From CAVYOD01 sp963770045 (GTDB lineage Bacteria > Acidobacteriota > Aminicenantia > Aminicenantales > CAVYOD01): a stretch of 64,000 nt of DNA. Below the pieces are notes generated by a model, which searched no databases, was not told where the DNA came from, and saw only the letters and a list, made by a program, of their open reading frames with translations. Within the stretch, counting starts at the first letter, position 1. The number at the start of each line of letters is the position of its first letter. Positions 57,031-64,000 of this stretch are shown piece by piece. The stretch spans positions 157,638-221,637 of the forward strand of contig CAVYOD010000011.1 in the NCBI GenBank assembly GCA_963770045.1. Direction: 5' to 3'. Position numbers and translations under genes: made by a program.

Positions 57031-57285
57031 TTAACGAACGGCAGAGGCTGGCTGGGCTTTTAATTACCCATTTCACTTCCGATATATTGATCTCCTCCAT
57101 CAGTCCGTACGATTGTCTCTTGGATCTTCTCCTTCTTGATCCAGGCACCTCCATAAAGGCGATGGCTTTTTGGCGAAAACCCTGATATACATACCTTCGG
57201 CAACTATTTGCCGGCAGGGAATTGAAAGCTCTGCATAATTTATGATCTGCCGGAGAAAAATAACTAAATCAGAGAGGAGGAAGAA

Positions 57286-57753
57286 ATGGGATTAAAGCGG
57301 AAGCAGATGCCAATGCGGCAAAAGGCATATTTCGAACAAAAACTGCAAGATCGGCTGTCTTTCCTGTCTGGGAAGGGGATCAAATCTCCCCAGGCCGACA
57401 AAGATACTCTCGTTAGAAAATTGCAGGCAAAAATCAGGGCCGTGAATAATAGGCTGAGGCTGATTGCCGACGACGAAAAGAGAACGGAAGAAATGGCGAA
57501 GATAAAGGCGGAAAGGGCGGCAGCCCCCCAGAAAGAACAAGAAGGTGGCAAAGGCGGGAAGCCTAAGAAAGCCCCCGAAGAGGGCAAGGGAAAAAAGATA
57601 AAGGCGGAAATGAAAGCAGCCTCTCCGAAAGCGCCGGAAGGCGGCAAAAGCCAGAAAACGACGGAATCCTCCGAAGAAGGCAAGGCAACAATGAAAAAAA
57701 AGGTAGAAGAAACGAGGGAGGAACCGGCAGGCCAAGTGAAGGCAGATAAGTAA
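57286..57753 (+). CDS. Lys/Ala/Glu-rich histone-H1-like small protein
   Basis: A 155-residue basic protein. The N-terminal 75 residues are predicted helical (FEQKLQDRLSFLSGKGIK, LVRKLQAKIRAVNNRLRLIA). The rest is low-complexity with repeated GGK and EEGK blocks (KEQEGGKGGKPKKAPEEGKG, APEGGKSQKTTESSEEGKAT). Similar tails occur in bacterial H1-like DNA-binding proteins, but composition alone is weak evidence. GAGGAGGAAGAA precedes the ATG. It lies between the broken copy 2 of the TolB/TPR genes and a lipoprotein on the other strand. No relation to either is evident. Confidence 0.6.
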   Translation: MGLKRKQMPMRQKAYFEQKLQDRLSFLSGKGIKSPQADKDTLVRKLQAKIRAVNNRLRLIADDEKRTEEMAKIKAERAAAPQKEQEGGKGGKPKKAPEEGKGKKIKAEMKAASPKAPEGGKSQKTTESSEEGKATMKKKVEETREEPAGQVKADK

Positions 57754-57989
57754 TTAAAAAAAATACGGCAAAGACAAGGACACTTTCCAGCGCGAGCGAC
57801 AGTGGCCGGCAGACAATTTCCATTGCCAAAACGGATACAAACGAACCGCGAAGATGCGGTCAACTGGTGTGTTTGCACACATGGTCATGAGTAAGGGATA
57901 AGAAGTTCGTTTTCTGCTGCGGCGGCTATATAAAGGGCTATCGTCTTGTGAGAGATTACGCAGTCGTTCGCGACGATGTTCGGCGCTTA

Positions 57990-58457
57990 CTATTTCATAC
58001 CCGAGAAAACGGCGAGCACGCCGGTTCCATCCTCATTGCTGAACACAAAGTTCAGACCGAGGTCGCCCTTCCCGCCGGAGACTATCCCGCCCGGCCCCCC
58101 CGCGGTATTGAGGTCCGCCTGCCAGCCGGCTTCCTTCAGAAGATCCACGTACCGCTCGACCCCCCCCTTCTCAATGTCGTGAAAGTAGATGTTGAACTTC
58201 ATCATCCCGCCTTCCTCGCCTTTGCTCACGCGTTCGATCTTTCCGAAGGTGAACTTCGGCACGCCCTCAAACATATCGGCCGGCCACTCGGCTGTTTCGG
58301 CCAGGTCGAGCTTGGATCCCTTCCCCTCGATCTTGAGCGACTTGTCGTCCATCTTGACATCGGCGTCTTTTTTCCTTCCCCCGCAGGAGCCGAAAACGAG
58401 AAGACCGGCGAGGATCGCGACCGCTCCAACAACTTCCGAACACTTCGCGATTCTCAT
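57990..58457 (-). CDS. Small lipoprotein of unknown function
   Basis: A 155-residue predicted lipoprotein. Hydrophobic signal with lipobox LVFGSC (C at about 25), then a charged spacer (GGRKKDADVKMDDKSLKIEG) and a single alpha/beta domain (MKFNIYFHDIEKGGVERYVD, LLKEAGWQADLNTAGGPGG, GLNFVFSNEDGTGVLAVFSG). GGAGG lies upstream of the ATG. An antisense open frame of 303 codons covers it but lacks protein character here. No family recognised. Confidence 0.72.
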   Translation of the reverse strand: MRIAKCSEVVGAVAILAGLLVFGSCGGRKKDADVKMDDKSLKIEGKGSKLDLAETAEWPADMFEGVPKFTFGKIERVSKGEEGGMMKFNIYFHDIEKGGVERYVDLLKEAGWQADLNTAGGPGGIVSGGKGDLGLNFVFSNEDGTGVLAVFSGMK

Positions 58458-58651
58458 GGTTCCTCCATCGCCGCGAAGCCCGATCGCGGCGTCGATGAGA
58501 TGCGCGCTGGACCGAAACTATATCGCCGGCCGGGCGGCAATGTCAACAGCTGCGAAAACCGCGCCCGAAGATCATATCCCGACAAGAAACCTGTTTGTCG
58601 TCAGGCGATTTCGGACTCGCGTCTGGAAGGACGCCGACGCCGGCCTTCACG

Positions 58652-58703
58652 AAGTCAAGGACGCGAGGAAGCGGCTGGCAGAACTGAAGGGCACGTGACC
58701 TGC
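58652..58703 (+). repeat. 52-bp sequence repeated at 63634-63685 (copy 1)
   Basis: Starts AAGTCAAGGACGCGAGGAAG and ends GGGCACGTGACCTGC. The other copy differs at scattered positions. Read in frame, both end in a HARKRLAGL-type tail followed by TGA, so this may be the 3' end of a lost gene present twice. Confidence 0.4.
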
Positions 58704-58733
58704 AGATTGGCTGGGCCAGGCTTGGCGTCTGCA

Positions 58734-58859
58734 TTGCTCGAAACGTGGCATAATTTGGATGACTACGTTCGTCCGCATCAAGCGCTTGCTTATCTGACGC
58801 CCTATGAATATTATCAGTCTTGGCTTAAATCTCATCCAGCCCTACCATCACTAAGGTAG
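58734..58859 (+). pseudogene. Transposase C-terminal remnant (IS481/IS3-like integrase fold)
   Basis: LLETWHNLDDYVRPHQALAY, then LTPYEYYQSWLKSHPAL and a stop at 58857-58859. YxxxRPHQALxYLTPxEY is the C-terminal signature of DDE integrase-type transposases. Only about 40 residues remain; the catalytic part and the IS ends are gone. It marks an old insertion between the lipoprotein and copy 3 of the TolB/TPR genes. Confidence 0.65.
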
Positions 58860-58935
58860 TGAACGAGTTCATGAGTTTGACTCCGTATCTGTTTGGTGTT
58901 AATTTTTCCTCAGCATAGCCGGAAGGGAATTTGAA

Positions 58936-60681
58936 TTGTTAGCGGAGAAGCGTTCTTTAAAGTCATTCTTGACCAAACTCAAGCAGAGAAAGATCGTCGA
59001 GACTCTGGCGGCTTTTATTGCCGGGGGCTGGCTTACCTACGAGATTGTCCACTGGGTTCTCGTTGCCCACTATCACCTGTCAGAAAAGCTGCTGGATATC
59101 ACGATAGTCACTCTCCTCTGTGCTCTTATTTGCACTTTGCTCTTGCGCTGGTTTTCTGGCCGAGAGGCGCCGAGAAAATTCAAGCTGGAACTGGTGCTCA
59201 TACCTCTGGTCGTCCTGATCACGGTTTTCCTAGATATAAATCTCCTCCTCCACCTGAAAAGGCCCGAATCAGAGACGTTCCCCGCCCCAAAATGGAAAAA
59301 CTCGATCGCCGTCCTGCCATTCGTTGACATGAGCCCCCGGAAAGACCAGGAATATTTCTGTGACGGGATGACAGAGGAACTTATTAATCGGCTGACCAAT
59401 ATCAAGGAGCTCAAGGTCCCGGCCAGAACGTCAGTTTTTATGTTCAAAGGAAAAGCTGAAGATATACGCGAAATTGGCAGGAAGCTCGATGTGCAGACAG
59501 TGCTCGAGGGGAGTATCAGAAAAGAAGACAGGCAACTCCGCATCACGGTCCAGCTTGTAAGCGTCTCTGATAGCTATCATATCTGGTCAGAAACGTTCGA
59601 CAAAGAGCTGACCAAGGTTTTTGCCATCCAGGACGAGATCGCACTCGCTGTCGCAGATAAACTGAAGCTCACGTTATTGGGCGAAGAAAAAGCGAAACTG
59701 ACGAAGCGTGCGACTGAGAATTTTGAAGCTTATAATTCTTATATGCTCGGTCGATACTTCACCGGCAAATTTTATGAAGAAGATTATAAAAAAGCGATTG
59801 GATACTTCGAGCAGGCAATAGCCAAAGACCCAGGCTATGCGCTGGCCTATGTGGGTCTAGCAAACTGTTATACCTTTCTTTGTTTTCTTGGCTATTTCTC
59901 TCCCAAAGAGAGCTATCCAAAAGCCAAGGAGGCAGCAATAAAGGCCCTCGAGCTCGACGAAGCGCTCGGGGAAGCCCATGGTTTGCTCGCCTGGCTCAAG
60001 TTTGTTTTTGACTGGGATGTGCCAGGAGCCGAGCAGGAATTTCGGCGGGCCCTTAAGCTCACCCCCAATAGTGTGGAAGTCTATATTTGGTACTCGCATT
60101 ATTTAAAGTTAACAGGAAGATTTGATGAAGCGATCGCAGGCTTCAAGCGTGCCGTGGAGCTTGATCCGGCGACGCCAGCAACCATTTTTCAGCTGGGAAC
60201 GGGCTATTATATTGCCGGCCGCCTTGATGAAGCGATTGCCCAGTGCCAAAAGACACTGGAGATGGATCCGAGCTTTTTTTATGCACCGCTGGTTATGATT
60301 TGGGCGTATACATCAAAGGGGATGTACCGAGAAGCCGTGGCTCAAGCCGATAAAGTCATAGCAGCTTGGCCGAGACGCGAAGACGCCCAACTTCTTTCGA
60401 CGATGGGATTGGTCTACGCTGCATCAGGAAGACAGGAAAACGCCCGGAACTTTTTGAAGCGCTTGCTGGATTTAAGAGCGAGACGCTATGTTGATGCCTT
60501 ACTTATAGGGCTAGTCTATGTCTGGCTGGGGGAAAAGGACGAAGCTTTTGAATGGCTGACAAGGGCATATGAAGAGCATGCCGGTCAAATGGTTTTTCTT
60601 AAGATTGATCCCTTGCTTAAGAATCTGCACTCCGACCTCAGGTATAAGGAGCTCCTGAAGAAAATGGGATGGGAGAAATGA
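58936..60681 (+). CDS. TolB-like/TPR membrane protein, copy 3 (type B), intact
   Basis: A 581-residue protein. N-terminal basic stretch, three membrane helices (ETLAAFIAGGWLTYEIVH, LDITIVTLLCALICTLLL, LELVLIPLVVLITVFLDI), and a TolB-N-terminal/FlgO-like domain (SIAVLPFVDMSPRKDQEYF, MTEELINRLTNIKELKVPAR, TVLEGSIRKEDRQLRITVQL). About eight TPRs follow to the end. The basic loop between helices 2 and 3 predicts the C-terminal part outside the cytoplasm. The TTG start at 58936 has GGAAGGGAA upstream; copy 4 also starts on TTG. Such domains are common beside adenylate-cyclase-like and transcription-factor heads, but this protein has neither. Likely an envelope scaffold or sensor; role not proven. 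Confidence 0.85.
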   Translation: MLAEKRSLKSFLTKLKQRKIVETLAAFIAGGWLTYEIVHWVLVAHYHLSEKLLDITIVTLLCALICTLLLRWFSGREAPRKFKLELVLIPLVVLITVFLDINLLLHLKRPESETFPAPKWKNSIAVLPFVDMSPRKDQEYFCDGMTEELINRLTNIKELKVPARTSVFMFKGKAEDIREIGRKLDVQTVLEGSIRKEDRQLRITVQLVSVSDSYHIWSETFDKELTKVFAIQDEIALAVADKLKLTLLGEEKAKLTKRATENFEAYNSYMLGRYFTGKFYEEDYKKAIGYFEQAIAKDPGYALAYVGLANCYTFLCFLGYFSPKESYPKAKEAAIKALELDEALGEAHGLLAWLKFVFDWDVPGAEQEFRRALKLTPNSVEVYIWYSHYLKLTGRFDEAIAGFKRAVELDPATPATIFQLGTGYYIAGRLDEAIAQCQKTLEMDPSFFYAPLVMIWAYTSKGMYREAVAQADKVIAAWPRREDAQLLSTMGLVYAASGRQENARNFLKRLLDLRARRYVDALLIGLVYVWLGEKDEAFEWLTRAYEEHAGQMVFLKIDPLLKNLHSDLRYKELLKKMGWEK

Positions 60682-60750
60682 TAGTTCAACAGGAATTGAG
60701 ACGAGCCTTGTCAGGTGATCATTTTTTGCCGTCTGAAAAAGGAGAATGAG

Positions 60751-62622
60751 TTGTCGCCAGAGAGTCGTTTTTTCAAAGCCTTTTTCGCGAAGCTCAGAAA
60801 ACGGCACATCATAGAAACCCTGGCAGCCTTCATCGGAGGTGGGTGGCTGCTCATCGAAGTCGTCGAGAGACTCCTTGTCGCCCACTATCGGCTGCCGGAA
60901 GGGGTCATCGATCTGACAGTTGTTTCTGTTATCGGCGCCTTCCTCTCCACCATCATCTGGCGCTGGTTCCGGGGGACAGAAAAAAGGCCGGGAAATGTCA
61001 AAGTTGAAGTTCTCTTTGTTCCCTTGGTCATCCTCGTCGCTCTGGCAATAGATCTGAACCTAATTCTTCAAATCACAGGCATCCCAGGCAAGAAGCTACT
61101 GATAGGGATTGTTGCCTTTCTTCTAGGGATTGCTTGGGTAATCTTCAAACTATCGCAGTGGGCGGCAGGACTGCCTGAAATTGAGAAAAGGCAAGTTGCG
61201 GTATCACCACCAGCCCTGGCAAGACCCGAGAAATCCATCATCGTCCTGCCTTTCGTCAACATCAGTCCAGAAGAGGGGCAGGAATACTTTTGCGACGGGA
61301 TGACGGAAGAGATAATCACAGACCTATCGCAAGTCCACGATCTTTTAGTTATATCTCGCTCTTCTGCTATGACCCTTAAAGGAAGCCCAAAGACAGTTAG
61401 GGATATAGCCAAAGAATTGAATGTCCGCTATGCCCTGGAAGGAAGTGTCAGAAAATCCGGAAATGACCTTCGGATTACAGCCCAACTGATTGACGCCTCA
61501 AACGACGCCCATGTCTGGGCTGAGAAATACTCCGGAACACTCAACGATGTCTTTGATATTCAAGAGAAGGTCGCTCGTACTATCGTCGATACCCTCAAAT
61601 TGAAGCTGACACCCGATGAGAAGCGAAGAATTGCCGAGAAGCCAATTTCGGACATTGTGGCTTATGAATGCTACCTCAAAGCAAATGCGGAAGTATATAA
61701 GATGACCGGCGATGCCATGAATCGTGCCATCCGGAATTTGCAGGACGCCCTAGACATACTTGGCGATAATGCCCTTTTGTATGTAGGGATGGCCTGGGCG
61801 TACCTCCAGCTCGTAAATATCGGTGTCGAACACGAAGAGAGTCTTGCCAGGGCAGAAGAGTTTGCCAAGAAGGCTCTGGCTATTGACCAGGGATTTGCCA
61901 AGGCTCACGCCATGCTTGGGATTATTGCCTGCTGGAGCGATCCACGAGCGGCGTACGATCACTTAAAAAAAGCCTTTTCGATCAGCCCAGATGACGTATT
62001 CGTATTGTTCGGTTTCCTGCTCTATTATGTTCAAGGGGCGGGGAAAATTGCTGCGGCTGCACCGCTATTGGAGAGGGTCGTTCAAGTAGATCCGCTGGAT
62101 TTAGGGACTAGATGGATGCAGGGTGGGATTCATTTTTATAACGGAGAATACAGCCTTGCACTCACGCCGTGGCAAAAATTATATGATATGAATCCGGAAA
62201 ATCCATTTGCCCAATTCTATCTCGCAGTGATAATGGTCTATCTGGGCAAATTGGATTCGGCACTCTCCATAATTGATCAGAATGCGAACGCAACACCGAG
62301 CAATGCATTCACCAAACTGGGGCTTGTGTTGAAACACGCAATACTAAAAGACAAAGACAGAGCATTCCAGCTTATGACCCCTGATTTCCGGAAGACTTGC
62401 CAACGGGATATCACTTTTTCCCACCATCTGGCGGGCATATTTGCCTTGCTCGGCGAGGAAAAGGAAGCCTTGGATTGGCTGGAGAATGCAATCGATCGGG
62501 GTTTTATAAACTATCCGTTGCTCGCGGAAAAGGATCCCTGGCTAGCCAACATCCGTAACGAGCCCCGCTTCAAGAAGCTCATGGAGCAGGTGAAGAAAGA
62601 ATGGGAGCATTTTGAGGTATGA
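60751..62622 (+). CDS. TolB-like/TPR membrane protein, copy 4 (type A), intact
   Basis: A 623-residue relative of copy 3. Three to four membrane helices precede the TolB-like domain (SIIVLPFVNISPEEGQEYF, EEIITDLSQVHDLLVISRSS, YALEGSVRKSGNDLRITAQL, VWAEKYSGTLNDVFDIQEK), then TPRs and the type A end RNEPRFKKLMEQVKKEWEHF. Type A differs from type B by the WRWFRGTEKRPGNVKVEV loop and an added hydrophobic segment (LIGIVAFLLGIAWVIFKL). The TTG at 60751 follows AAGGAGA; a GTG at 60715 is in frame but lacks such a site. It starts 69 bases after copy 3. Confidence 0.85.
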   Translation: MSPESRFFKAFFAKLRKRHIIETLAAFIGGGWLLIEVVERLLVAHYRLPEGVIDLTVVSVIGAFLSTIIWRWFRGTEKRPGNVKVEVLFVPLVILVALAIDLNLILQITGIPGKKLLIGIVAFLLGIAWVIFKLSQWAAGLPEIEKRQVAVSPPALARPEKSIIVLPFVNISPEEGQEYFCDGMTEEIITDLSQVHDLLVISRSSAMTLKGSPKTVRDIAKELNVRYALEGSVRKSGNDLRITAQLIDASNDAHVWAEKYSGTLNDVFDIQEKVARTIVDTLKLKLTPDEKRRIAEKPISDIVAYECYLKANAEVYKMTGDAMNRAIRNLQDALDILGDNALLYVGMAWAYLQLVNIGVEHEESLARAEEFAKKALAIDQGFAKAHAMLGIIACWSDPRAAYDHLKKAFSISPDDVFVLFGFLLYYVQGAGKIAAAAPLLERVVQVDPLDLGTRWMQGGIHFYNGEYSLALTPWQKLYDMNPENPFAQFYLAVIMVYLGKLDSALSIIDQNANATPSNAFTKLGLVLKHAILKDKDRAFQLMTPDFRKTCQRDITFSHHLAGIFALLGEEKEALDWLENAIDRGFINYPLLAEKDPWLANIRNEPRFKKLMEQVKKEWEHFEV

Positions 62623-62705
62623 ACGTCTAGAGAAACAGCCGGATTACGTCAGAAAGGGCAAAGGGACTGATAATGGAATTGATGTTAGGGCAGGCGAGGA
62701 GAATC

Positions 62706-63578
62706 ATGAAGATTGAAGGTCTGACCATCGTTTTGTTTTTTGTTTATCAAGTATCGGAATTTTGATGTCTGCTCAGGACATCACAAAAATCCGCGTGGTC
62801 TACAATATTCCCGATATGGAAAGAGTTCAAATCAAGCGTGGTATCGTTTATAAAGCTTCTCCTGAGATGAATTTGAGTCTTGACGCCTACTACCCACCGA
62901 GCATCAAGAGTGACGAGAGGGTTCCTGCGGTCATCATCGTTTTGGGGTATCCGAATGAGCCGTTAAAGACAAAGCTGAAAGATTGGGAAATTTATGTATC
63001 CTGGGGGAAATTGATAGCGGCTTCTGGGATGGTCGCCATCAATTACGAGACACAACATCCCGGATCTGATCTTGAGAGTTTGATTTCCTTCGTCCGTCAG
63101 AATGCGTCTTCATTAAAGATAGACGAAAACAGGATCGGGATCTGGTCCTGTTCGGCCAATGTTCTGACGTCCTTGACGATCTTGATGAGCGAGCGAAGAG
63201 ATTATATTAAATGTGCGGCCCTCTACTATGGAATCTTTTTGACGCCGGATCAAAAATACCGCGATGCCGTCTTAGCTCTGGCCAAAAAGTACAAATTTTC
63301 CACGGAGGGATTCGAGCGAATCCAATACTTTCATAAAGACCTTCCGCTCTTTTATTGTAAGAGCCGGACAGGACACGGAGCAGTTCCACCAGATTGAGGA
63401 TCATTTTGTTTCGATGGCGATTCCCAATAACGTTCCTCTGACGTTCATCAATGATTCAGAAGGCCGGCATGGGTTCGACGCCTATGATGATAATGATCAA
63501 TCCCGTGAGATCATAAAAGCGACCCTGAATTTCTTGAGGATAAACCTCGGGATGCTTGAAAGAGACGGCAGCAAATAG
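62706..63578 (+). CDS. Exported alpha/beta-hydrolase, two frameshifts
   Basis: A 290-codon gene. The ATG at 62706 with GAGGAGA upstream starts a signal peptide (MKIEGLTIVLFFV). In the T-rich run at about 62731-62750 the frame changes, and IGILMSAQDITKIRVVYN continues as the main open part (to 63397). There the fold shows VPAVIIVLGYP, a nucleophile region IGIWSCSANVLTSL and YYGIFLTPDQKY. A surplus T near 63350 shifts the frame again to FIVRAGQDTEQFHQIEDHF (acid loop) and NDSEGRHGFDAYDDNDQS (catalytic His), up to the stop at 63578. Two compensating indels leave length intact. Esterase or peptidase activity is inferred. Confidence 0.72.
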
Positions 63579-64000
63579 AAAAAGCATAATCTGCTATTGA
63601 AATTTCTGGGTCGCGGGAGGACCTGACCGCATAAAGTTAAGCACGCCCGCAAGAGGCTGGCCGGGCTGACGGGCATGTGACTTGCCGGGCGGCGATTCGG
63701 CCGGGGGATAATCGGGTCGGACCGAACTATCTTATTTATTATCTACATATTATACTATAATTAGGGCCTTTTTGGTGATCTAAAACGCGTTTTTTTGCCC
63801 CAAAAACGCTCAAATAAGATGCTTATCATAATGGACAAACGCGCGTTCTTCGGTATATTCATACTCGGGCGTATGAATTTGACTGTCGCCGGTTCGTTTT
63901 ATATACTGAAATTGACTCGGTAATCTGCTTCCGGGGGAAGGATGGTCAGGTTGATATTTCCCTGTCCTTGAGTTAGCCAAGGTGTTGCCTCTCTATTATG
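63579..64000. other. Gene-free, AT-rich end of the window
   Basis: No convincing gene. It contains the second 52-bp repeat (63634-63685), a very AT-rich stretch (about 63728-63764), a perfect palindrome AAAACGCGTTTT (63782-63793) and a stem-loop GCGTTTTT/AAAAACGC (63787-63809). A gene may begin beyond base 64000. Confidence 0.5.
63634..63685 (+). repeat. 52-bp sequence repeated at 58652-58703 (copy 2)
   Basis: Starts AAGTTAAGCACGCCCGCAAG and ends GGGCATGTGACTTGC. Ends in the same HARKRLAGL-type reading frame and TGA as copy 1. Confidence 0.4.

Noticed and set aside
57063..57170. Minus-strand stretch reading GGAWIKKEKIQ and ETIVRTDGGDQYIGSEM before a stop
   Set aside because: It has some protein character, but it is too short, has no start, and I recognise no family.
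57948..58859. A 303-codon plus-strand open frame
   Set aside because: It is antisense to the lipoprotein for most of its length and has no protein character there. Only its last 40 codons, the transposase remnant, are meaningful.
1..64000. tRNA, rRNA or CRISPR arrays
   Set aside because: No cloverleaf, rRNA core sequence or spacer-repeat pattern was seen; the heptad arrays have no spacers.

Overview
The window looks like a piece of a Gram-negative, heterotrophic, probably anaerobic bacterium. My best guess is the Acidobacteriota/Candidatus Aminicenantes neighbourhood; no marker gene here proves it. The guess rests on moderately high G+C, strong AGGAGG ribosome sites, many exported S9 peptidases with beta-propellers, Asp-box (BNR) propeller proteins, repeated membrane TolB-like/TPR proteins, an orphan corrinoid protein and a TonB-type protein, which implies an outer membrane. 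I see no rRNA, tRNA, CRISPR array or prophage.

Layout. 1-5 kb: an exported M24 peptidase coupled to a HAD phosphatase, a corrinoid protein, a secreted CBM9/DOMON-like protein and a DMT transporter. 5-21.5 kb: protein and sugar turnover (two S9 peptidases, an M20 peptidase, a GH38 alpha-mannosidase, an exported esterase) mixed with the rRNA methylases RlmN and RlmD-like, an exported SAM methyltransferase and a LysE exporter. 21.7-28.5 kb: a receiver-TonB fusion, a BNR propeller protein, a TlpA / CXXC micropeptide / NapH-like ferredoxin cassette and a VapBC-like toxin-antitoxin ORF. 28.5-44 kb: a truncated TPR gene, a 1080-residue BNR protein, a radical SAM protein, dnaK-dnaJ, a second exported methyltransferase, a second esterase and a double amidohydrolase. 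44-53 kb: an outer-membrane barrel protein, a Cys-rich secreted protein, an ECF sigma/anti-sigma pair facing a TPR-CHAT protease, a response regulator, a B12-type radical SAM protein and a flavin reductase. 53-62.6 kb: four tandem copies of a membrane TolB-like/TPR gene, two of them badly broken. 62.7 kb to the end: a broken alpha/beta hydrolase and a gene-free AT-rich stretch.

Two themes cut across the window. First, repeats unrelated to known IS elements recur between genes: heptanucleotide arrays, nonanucleotide arrays and two copies of a terminal-inverted-repeat element carrying different hairpin cargo. Second, at least eight otherwise well-conserved genes, dnaK among them, are split by one or two single-base indels, often in homopolymers, while the total length still fits the family. 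Uncorrected consensus errors explain this best, but the two broken TPR genes may be true pseudogenes.

The strongest candidates for undescribed biology are the TPR-CHAT protease lying tail to tail with an ECF sigma/anti-sigma pair, the degenerate receiver fused to a TonB domain, and the thioredoxin / CXXC micropeptide / membrane ferredoxin cassette.
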